Part shown: positions 1 through 5,293 of the stretch, one piece after another
Layout: every line of letters starts with the position of its first letter
How positions within the stretch are numbered: position 1 is the first letter of the stretch
DNA from: Alphaproteobacteria bacterium
GTDB taxonomy: Bacteria > Pseudomonadota > Alphaproteobacteria > DAOWDM01
Direction of reading: 5' to 3'
NCBI GenBank assembly: GCA_030639035.1
Contig: DAOWDM010000008.1
Location: 1-5,293, forward strand
DNA: 5,293 nucleotides
Translations under genes and position numbers: made by a program
Notes under the pieces: model-generated
Database searches by the model: none
What the model was told of the DNA's origin: nothing
What the model saw: the letters and a program-made list of their open reading frames with translations, nothing else

Positions 1-154
1 TAATCATATCTGCTGTATATTTCCAGCTGTATGGCTTGAATTTTTTATTGTTAAAATGCCAGAGAAACGGTTTTTCACCCATTTTCTCCGCCTGCTCAAA
101 AAACATAGCTGGCAGACTTTCGTAAGAATTATAATTTGGAGCTGGCATTACCAT
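1..154 (-). CDS. AMP-forming long-chain acyl-CoA synthetase, N-terminal part (runs off left edge)
   Basis: Reading the minus strand from the ATG at 154 gives about 51 open codons to the window edge. The protein begins MVMPAPNYNSYESLPAMFFE and continues with QAEKMGEKPFLW and KPYSWKYTADMI. The pattern 'SLP-MF--QAE--G-KP-L' followed by 'YSW' is the usual opening of long-chain fatty-acid CoA ligases (FadD-like, adenylate-forming superfamily), which activate fatty acids with ATP and CoA. The ATP-binding and catalytic motifs would lie outside the window, so the substrate cannot be judged. An in-frame stop at 176-178 limits the start to the ATG at 154 or the one at 148. Neither has a clear Shine-Dalgarno sequence, so the exact start is uncertain. 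It is divergent from the superoxide reductase gene, 411 bases away. Confidence 0.75.
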   Translation of the reverse strand, partial: MVMPAPNYNSYESLPAMFFEQAEKMGEKPFLWHFNNKKFKPYSWKYTADMI

Positions 155-365
155 AATACGAACAAAAAACCATTGTTAAACTTTATTTTCACTCTATAGC
201 TTAAACATAGATTATCAAAACAACAAGAAAATAACTGATATGCAAAAACTGAAATATTTAAGAGCAAGGTCTTTAATTATGCTTGGCTATTATGTGAATG
301 TTTTGTGTCCGTGCTATTTTGTAGTGCGTATGCAAATTCAAAGCGGGCAGGGTGTTAAATTGTCT

Positions 366-438
366 GAATGCATTGATTTTACTAGGGTTTTTGTGGTTTT
401 TAAGTGATAAAAATCATAATCTTAAAACCGATGCATTC
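366..438. repeat. Nested inverted repeats upstream of the superoxide reductase gene
   Basis: Three sets of inverted arms are nested here. The outer pair is GAATGCAT (366-373) with ATGCATTC (431-438), a perfect 8 bp match. The middle pair is GGTTTTTAAG (395-404) with CTTAAAACC (421-429), 9 bp with one bulged T. The inner pair is TGAT (405-408) with ATCA (413-416) around AAAA. The left side has an unpaired stretch of about 21 bases (374-394), so the whole is asymmetric. There is no T-run on either side, so it does not look like an intrinsic terminator. It may be an operator region or a structured leader. Part of the pairing could be chance in AT-rich DNA. Confidence 0.45.
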
Positions 439-444
439 TATAGC
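404..444 (+). promoter_or_regulatory. Candidate FNR/FixK-type site with a class II promoter for the superoxide reductase gene
   Basis: GTGAT-AAAA-ATCAT at 404-417 matches the FNR/FixK/Anr consensus TTGAT-N4-ATCAA at 8 of 10 positions, with both outermost bases differing. A possible -10 element TATAGC (439-444, 4 of 6 consensus bases) puts the site centre about 40.5 bases before the implied transcript start near 451. That is the spacing of a class II FNR-activated promoter. The leader would then be about 115 bases. A competing reading is a weak sigma-70 promoter, TTGTGG (391-396) and CATAAT (415-420) with an 18-base spacer, which would overlap the site. The assignment is inference from pattern and spacing only. 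Confidence 0.35.
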
Positions 445-565
445 AATAATTCAAAGTGATTATATATATCAGTTAGGATACCTTTCCAAACAATTAAGAA
501 ACTGTAAACATTGAAGTACATACTGATTTTGAGGTTGGCTCATATAATTGGTAAGGAGAAAAAAC

Positions 566-958
566 ATGACAAGACCTGAAAAAGAGGAAATTTACAAGTG
601 TGATCTTTGCGGAAACATGGCTGAAATCCTAAAAGGAGATGGTGCTCCGTTGTTTTGTTGCGGAAGAACTATGGATCTTCAAGAGGAGCAGACAGCTGAT
701 GCTACCAAAGAAAAACACGTTCCTATAATCAAAAAAATTGATGGAGGATATAAGATAACGGTAGGAAATGCTATTCATCCTATGGAAAAAGAACACTTTA
801 TCAAATGGATAGAGTTGAAAGCTGATGGAAAATCATACAAGCAGTTTCTAAAATTAGGAGATACTCCTGAAGCGATTTTTAAAACAGATGCAATAAACGT
901 ATCTGCTCGTGAATACTGTAGTCTTCATGGGCTTTGGAAAAAAGAAAACTGTAATTGA
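566..958 (+). CDS. dfx: Desulfoferrodoxin, two-iron (class I / 2Fe) superoxide reductase
   Basis: This 130-residue cytoplasmic protein reduces superoxide to hydrogen peroxide without making oxygen, taking electrons from rubredoxin-like donors. The N-terminal desulforedoxin domain carries the centre I iron ligands C12, C15, C31 and C32 (CDLC and FCCG). The C-terminal domain carries the centre II ligands H51, H71, H77, C118 and H121, in EKHVP, IHPM, KEHFIKW and YCSLHG. The catalytic lysine is K50, in the EKH motif characteristic of active enzymes. Every key residue is present, so it should be functional. The ATG at 566 is chosen because TAAGGAG (552-558) sits 7 bases before it. An in-frame TTG at 548 would place that ribosome site inside the gene. 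It stands alone, divergent from the acyl-CoA synthetase and convergent with the prephenate dehydrogenase gene, with an FNR-like site upstream. It indicates an anaerobic or microaerophilic host. Confidence 0.96.
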   Translation: MTRPEKEEIYKCDLCGNMAEILKGDGAPLFCCGRTMDLQEEQTADATKEKHVPIIKKIDGGYKITVGNAIHPMEKEHFIKWIELKADGKSYKQFLKLGDTPEAIFKTDAINVSAREYCSLHGLWKKENCN

Positions 959-1014
959 CAGAGTAATTCTTATTGCGAGCAGAAAAGGCATTAAGCTTAA
1001 CGTTGATTTTTAAT

Positions 1015-1938
1015 CTAGCTGGTAAGTTTTAATTCTTCGGGCTTATCCTGTTTTGCATCAATAATAGCATTGCGTATTTCACGAGTACGCTTGAACGAAT
1101 CGTGTAAATATTTACCATCACCCCAGCGAATTGCTCTTTGTAAAGCTGTAAGGTCTTCGTTGAATCTTTGCAGTATCTCAAGAACAGCTTCTCGATTGTT
1201 TAAGAAAATATCTCTCCACATAACAGGGTCAGAAGATGCTATGCGAGTGAAATCACGAAAACCGCTGGCAGAATATTCAATAACTTCCTGCTTTAAATGT
1301 TCTTCAAGATTAGATGCTGTTCCAACAATAGAATAAGCAATAAGATGTGGCAGATGAGAAGTTATAGCCAAGACTTTATCGTGATAAGAAGGATCCATTC
1401 TCTGGACTTTCATTCCAGCACTTTCCCACAGTTTTTCAATACGATTTATAGCTTTTTCATCAGTTCCAGCTAAAGGAGTAATTATGCACCAGCGATCTTG
1501 AAACAGTTCTGCAAAACCAGATTCTGGTCCTGAATTTTCTGTTCCTGCTATTGGGTGGCTGGGAATAAAGTGGATACCGTCAGGTATATTAGGCAGCACA
1601 TTGTTGACCACAGCCATTTTCACAGAACCAACATCGCTAACAATAGTTCCTGACTGCAAATGCGGAGCAATAACCTTAGAAATTGAAGCATAAGCTCCAA
1701 TAGGAATACATAGCATTACTAAATCTGCATCATGTACAGCTTCAATGTAATCGGCTGTAACCTCATCAACTATGCCAAGTTCAAGAGCCTTTGCTCTTGC
1801 ATCTTCTTCTATGTCGCAAGCTATTGTTGTTTTGGCAAGTTTTTTCTGTTTTATAACTCTGGCAAGAGATGAGCCAATAAGACCGATGCCAATAAAAGCA
1901 ACACGGTTGAACAATGGTTTATCATTAGAAACACTCAT
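1015..1938 (-). CDS. tyrA: Prephenate dehydrogenase (TyrA family; prephenate or arogenate substrate)
   Basis: This 307-residue cytoplasmic enzyme oxidatively decarboxylates prephenate to 4-hydroxyphenylpyruvate in tyrosine synthesis. An N-terminal Rossmann fold starts with VAFIGIGLIGSSLA (glycines 17, 19 and 22). The acidic D42 at the end of the second strand suggests NAD rather than NADP. The substrate-site signature SHPIAGTENSGP contains H128, the conserved catalytic histidine. TSHLPHL (residues 193-199) and GFRDFTRIASSDPVMWRDIF (226-245) are family hallmarks, the latter with arginines expected near the substrate. No ACT domain follows, and the length is normal for the alphaproteobacterial type, which it closely resembles. 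Arogenate cannot be excluded as substrate. The start has GGAG (1948-1951) at 9 bases. A strong terminator lies immediately upstream, so expression requires read-through from the lyase gene or a promoter I could not identify. It ends 56 bases from the convergent superoxide reductase gene. Confidence 0.95.
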   Translation of the reverse strand: MSVSNDKPLFNRVAFIGIGLIGSSLARVIKQKKLAKTTIACDIEEDARAKALELGIVDEVTADYIEAVHDADLVMLCIPIGAYASISKVIAPHLQSGTIVSDVGSVKMAVVNNVLPNIPDGIHFIPSHPIAGTENSGPESGFAELFQDRWCIITPLAGTDEKAINRIEKLWESAGMKVQRMDPSYHDKVLAITSHLPHLIAYSIVGTASNLEEHLKQEVIEYSASGFRDFTRIASSDPVMWRDIFLNNREAVLEILQRFNEDLTALQRAIRWGDGKYLHDSFKRTREIRNAIIDAKQDKPEELKLTS

Positions 1939-1952
1939 TCATTGCTGCTCCA

Positions 1953-1987
1953 TATAAAAACCCTCCCCCCAATATTGGAGGGAGGGT
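1953..1987 (-). terminator. Intrinsic terminator after the tyrosine phenol-lyase gene
   Basis: On the minus strand, ACCCTCCCTCC pairs with GGGGGGAGGGT over 11 bp (one G-T wobble) around a six-base AATATT loop, followed at once by TTTTATA. The GC-rich stem stands out sharply from its AT-rich surroundings. It begins 17 bases after the lyase stop codon and ends one base short of the GGAG ribosome site of tyrA, so it separates the two genes transcriptionally or acts as an attenuator between them. On the plus strand the same hairpin has no T-run, so it is not a terminator in that direction. Confidence 0.88.
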
Positions 1988-2004
1988 ATAATGCTTATTC
2001 TTAA

Positions 2005-3426
<1,422 letters not shown>

Positions 3427-3464
3427 CTATATTTTAGGTGTCATAATTTTTAATAGTGCGATCA

Positions 3465-3474
3465 TACTATAGTA
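3465..3474. promoter_or_regulatory. Palindrome in the mutase-lyase gap, possible operator
   Basis: TACTATAGTA is a perfect 10 bp palindrome lying about 50 bases before the lyase start codon. A further AATAGT at 3451-3456 can pair with the ACTAT half, 8 bases apart. No standard promoter or terminator is evident in the 70-base gap. It does not match the TyrR box consensus (TGTAAA-N6-TTTACA). The site could be a binding site or chance. Confidence 0.2.
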
Positions 3475-3484
3475 ATTTTAGATT

Positions 3485-4396
3485 TTATGAACATAAATCT
3501 TTTTCAGAAAATGGAACAGCATATCCGCCAAGTTTTAGAACTCTGCTAACGTTGTTATTTTCATTTTCTACTATCTGCTTAAGACGTTTATCATCAAAAG
3601 CAACATAGTCTGCAAGTTCAACTACATGCAGGTAAATTCCATCAGTCAATTTTCTTGTATCAAGAACAACATTGAAAGGCAGATTTTCTTTTTTTAATAT
3701 TGATTTAAGCTTTGCTCTGCTTACGTTTTCTTCAACTTCAACAATAATCAAAGAACGGTCATTGCCAGTAGCACTTTGATTCATCATAGCAATAACTAAA
3801 GCTTGCTGCTCGTTGTAATGTCCTGAACCAGATTCGTTGAATGGTAGTTTTGCAATAACTCTTGGCTTTTCATCTAACTCAGAAACTATTTTTATCCACC
3901 AAGGGTCTTTGTCGTCTTCCTCAATAATAGGGACGATTCCAATTTCAGCCTTGCCTTCGCTAACAGCGTAAACAACCTGTCCAGCAGATGTCATAGGTAA
4001 TGTTTCTGCACAAGAGCCGTATTGTTTCCTTGCTACTTCCAAATATCCAGCACCACGTTTTGGCATAAATACAGCTATTGGAAAGCTCCCCTGTATCTGC
4101 ACCAAAGAACCAAAAATTTCCCTCCAAATACTCACAAGAGCCGATTTTGAAAATTTTCCTTTATGACGAGAAACAAGGCGACGTAGAATCGCAGCTTCAC
4201 GCTCTGGCTGTAGAATTTTCAACGCATCTTTATTGGAGGCTTGTTTCTTTTCTGCCTTAATAGTAGCGATATCAGACACTATCTCTGTTCTTTTCATGAT
4301 TAGGTCATGAATAGTATTGTCTATAAGGTCTATTTCTTTGCGACTCTCTGTAAGAGTCGGTCTCTTTGAGTTTTCAAGATTCTGGTCTTTTACCAT
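3485..4396 (-). CDS. Chorismate mutase (AroQ type) with degenerate prephenate-dehydratase/ACT-like tail
   Basis: Residues ~15-103 form an AroQ chorismate mutase, which converts chorismate to prephenate. Matching the E. coli P-protein active site gives R19 (R11), R36 (R28), K47 (K39), R66 and E67 (R51, E52) and Q102 (Q88), so the mutase should be active; the D48 position is Q63. Residues ~105-160 (PIAVFMPKRGAGYLEVARKQ, then SAGQVVYAVSEGKAEIGIVP) resemble only the first lobe of a prephenate dehydratase. The second lobe and the essential Thr-Arg-Phe motif are absent. Residues ~212-296 (NDRSLIIVEVEENVSRAKL to VLKLGGYAVPF) look like an ACT-type domain, possibly for feedback control. The 303-residue length and architecture match alphaproteobacterial proteins annotated as chorismate mutase. 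I expect no dehydratase activity. The ATG at 4396 has only a weak ribosome site (AAGAG). A Phe/Tyr-rich short ORF lies 47 bases upstream. Confidence 0.88.
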   Translation of the reverse strand: MVKDQNLENSKRPTLTESRKEIDLIDNTIHDLIMKRTEIVSDIATIKAEKKQASNKDALKILQPEREAAILRRLVSRHKGKFSKSALVSIWREIFGSLVQIQGSFPIAVFMPKRGAGYLEVARKQYGSCAETLPMTSAGQVVYAVSEGKAEIGIVPIIEEDDKDPWWIKIVSELDEKPRVIAKLPFNESGSGHYNEQQALVIAMMNQSATGNDRSLIIVEVEENVSRAKLKSILKKENLPFNVVLDTRKLTDGIYLHVVELADYVAFDDKRLKQIVENENNNVSRVLKLGGYAVPFSEKDLCS

Positions 4397-4430
4397 TGTG
4401 CTGCTCTTATTCTCAATTTGCTCACAAGTA

Positions 4431-4448
4431 TTTAAGGGGATTCTTAAA
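4431..4448. repeat. Inverted repeat overlapping the leader-peptide stop
   Basis: TTTAAG (4431-4436) and CTTAAA (4443-4448) are perfect 6 bp arms around GGGATT. On the minus strand one arm contains the stop codon of the putative leader peptide. A short flanking CAAG/CTTG pair could extend the hairpin. It is AT-rich and lacks a T-run, so it is not a standard terminator; it could be one arm of an attenuation switch or chance. Confidence 0.3.
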
Positions 4449-4479
4449 ACACGCTTGCTTTAATAAAGTAAAAGAACAT
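4444..4479 (-). CDS. Putative Phe/Tyr-rich leader peptide upstream of chorismate mutase
   Basis: An 11-codon ORF encodes MFFYFIKASVF and then TAA. Five of 11 residues are Phe or Tyr, four of them within the first five codons. It lies on the same strand as the chorismate mutase gene and ends 47 bases before it. AGGTGA (4491-4496) precedes the ATG with a rather long 11-base gap. This resembles PheL-type leader peptides, where ribosome stalling at Phe codons controls transcription of aromatic amino-acid genes. A hairpin overlaps the stop codon, but no T-run terminator follows, so classical attenuation is not fully supported. Phe and Tyr codons are common by chance in AT-rich DNA, so the call rests on position, density and ribosome site together. 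Confidence 0.4.
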   Translation of the reverse strand: MFFYFIKASVF

Positions 4480-5210
4480 TAACAGAAAAATCACCTGCAA
4501 AGCGAGAAAAATCCGATTGTATTTTCAAGTTTATTTATAGTTGATGTCTGTATAATTTCTAAGCAATAGAAACTATGGCATAAAATCGTTTTTTTAAACA
4601 GTTGGGAGTTTTTTATTGTGCTTTTGAACGATTGCAAAAAGACTTAAATGTAGACTTTTCTGTTTTTTTCATAGTTATAAATAAAACGACTCGGGAAAAA
4701 TCTGTATTAGCAATATAAATTATGGTTTTCTATTGGTTTCTAGTTCTTTACTAAGTATGACAACTAATGTTTTTTCTTGCTGTTCTAACAAGTGATGTAG
4801 CGTTAAAAACCGCAGTTTTCTGTGTCTTTGCCAGTGGTTAGACTCTTTTGTGGTATTCAGCTAAAAATCGTAACATGTGAAGAGTTAAAATACAAACTGT
4901 CAAGGTCAATTGTGGTGTAATCGTGTTTATAATGTAAAAAACAAACATAAATGATGTGTTTTTTTGTTAAAATTAAGGAATTGATAACTGCTAGATGTTA
5001 TATTGGTGATTAGGTTAGGGATGGAGCGAAAAAACGTAGTAATTACATGCAGTTAGGTGGTGTGCAAGAAAGTGAAATATTCAAAATTATACTGCGATTT
5101 TTCTATAAAAGCAACTTAAAAAATAATTAAAACTAGATAAGTATGCAAAATTTATGTATACTGATAATGAGGTAAAGTGTAAGAAATTTATTCTGCACGG
5201 TTTATTGTAG
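4480..5210. other. Long gene-free AT-rich region
   Basis: About 730 bases contain no ORF that I recognise on either strand and no tRNA or rRNA pattern. The left end holds the ribosome site of the putative leader peptide and probably the promoter of the mutase-lyase genes; on the minus strand a weak candidate -10 TATAAA lies near 4530 with a poor -35 (TTAGAA). A weak hairpin at 4637-4659 (AAAAG and CTTTT arms) precedes a T-run on the plus strand but has almost no GC. A plus-strand TATAAT occurs around 4930 without a matching -35. I searched it for the missing N-terminal part of DNA ligase and found no convincing trace. Confidence 0.6.
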
Positions 5211-5293
5211 GCTGAAAAGCTAAACAAGGAAAGAGCAAAAGGGAATGAGTCTCCTTTTGCCAATCCGCGAAACGCCGCCGCCGGATCGCTGAA
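5211..5293 (+). pseudogene. ligA: Internal fragment of NAD-dependent DNA ligase (LigA), 5'-truncated, runs off right edge
   Basis: The frame starting at 5211 reads AEKLNKERAKGN followed by ESPFANPRNAAAGSL to the window edge. FANPRNAAAGSL is the near-invariant motif of the adenylation domain of bacterial NAD-dependent DNA ligase, around residues 197-208 of E. coli LigA; the preceding EKLNKERAKG matches the 'F-KLN--R---G' run before it. A full gene would have roughly 180 codons upstream, including the AMP-accepting KxDG lysine and the GEV motif. Instead a TAG stop (5208-5210) directly precedes the fragment, there is no ATG, GTG or TTG in frame, and upstream sequence is not ligase-like in any frame I read. 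The last ~40 bases are GC-rich (CCG, CGA, GCC, GGA, TCG, CTG codons), unlike neighbouring genes. It may be a pseudogene remnant, a rearrangement junction or an assembly artefact. The family identity is much surer than the explanation. Confidence 0.75.
5235..5260. repeat. Perfect 8 bp inverted repeat inside the LigA fragment
   Basis: GCAAAAGG (5235-5242) and CCTTTTGC (5253-5260) are perfect inverted arms separated by 10 bases. They fall in the variable spacer just before the conserved FANPRN motif. No T-run follows, so a terminator is unlikely. It may mark a rearrangement point or be chance. Confidence 0.35.

Noticed and set aside
543..548. TATAAT considered as the -10 element of the superoxide reductase promoter
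   Set aside because: No -35 at suitable spacing, and transcription would start inside or next to the ribosome site.
548..565. Upstream TTG start for the superoxide reductase
   Set aside because: The TAAGGAG ribosome site lies between this TTG and the ATG at 566, and the family protein starts near MTRPEK.
959..1014. Possible bidirectional terminator between the convergent superoxide reductase and tyrA genes, including the palindrome TTAAGCTTAA
   Set aside because: The palindrome has no loop or adjacent T-run and no GC-rich stem is present.
1070..1336. Open frames on the plus strand opposite tyrA, the lyase and the mutase
   Set aside because: They lie wholly inside well-recognised minus-strand genes, have no ribosome sites and resemble no family; shadows of the real genes.
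4637..4668. Hairpin with AAAAG and CTTTT arms followed by a T-run
   Set aside because: The stem is short, mismatched and nearly all A-T, and no gene precedes it on the plus strand; likely chance.
5245..5292. A 15-codon ORF beginning ATG AGT CTC and ending TGA inside the ligase fragment
   Set aside because: It is out of frame with the LigA motif, which is far too well matched to be chance, and has no well-placed ribosome site.

Overview
The window is AT-rich DNA, probably from a low-GC, anaerobic or microaerophilic alphaproteobacterium. Two proteins carry the taxonomic signal. The prephenate dehydrogenase and the chorismate mutase with a degenerate C-terminal region both read like the versions I know from Rhodospirillales-type alphaproteobacteria. 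The superoxide reductase points to life with little oxygen. A gut-type alphaproteobacterium would fit, but that is inference.

Layout: (1) Bases 1-154, minus strand: the N-terminal ~51 codons of an AMP-forming acyl-CoA synthetase that runs off the left edge. (2) Bases 155-565: a divergent intergenic region with nested inverted repeats and an FNR/FixK-like site ahead of the next gene. (3) Bases 566-958, plus strand: a two-iron desulfoferrodoxin (superoxide reductase) with all iron ligands present. (4) Bases 1015-4396, minus strand, in transcription order: chorismate mutase with a shrunken prephenate-dehydratase/ACT-like tail, tyrosine phenol-lyase, then prephenate dehydrogenase. A strong intrinsic terminator lies between the lyase and the dehydrogenase. 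An 11-residue ORF rich in Phe/Tyr lies just upstream of the mutase and looks like an attenuator leader peptide. (5) Bases 4480-5210: about 730 bases with no recognisable gene. (6) Bases 5211-5293, plus strand: an internal piece of NAD-dependent DNA ligase (LigA) with a stop codon directly before it and none of the N-terminal part of the protein upstream.

How the genes fit together: the mutase makes prephenate from chorismate, and the dehydrogenase takes prephenate to 4-hydroxyphenylpyruvate, the tyrosine precursor. The lyase between them interconverts tyrosine with phenol, pyruvate and ammonia. In related alphaproteobacteria I recall a histidinol-phosphate/aromatic aminotransferase (hisC) in the middle position, so a tyrosine-cleaving PLP enzyme there is unusual. 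No prephenate dehydratase or aromatic aminotransferase is visible in the window.

I see no CRISPR array, insertion sequence, tRNA, rRNA or phage gene. The items most worth checking are the LigA fragment, the putative Phe/Tyr leader peptide, and the lyase placed between two tyrosine-biosynthesis genes.
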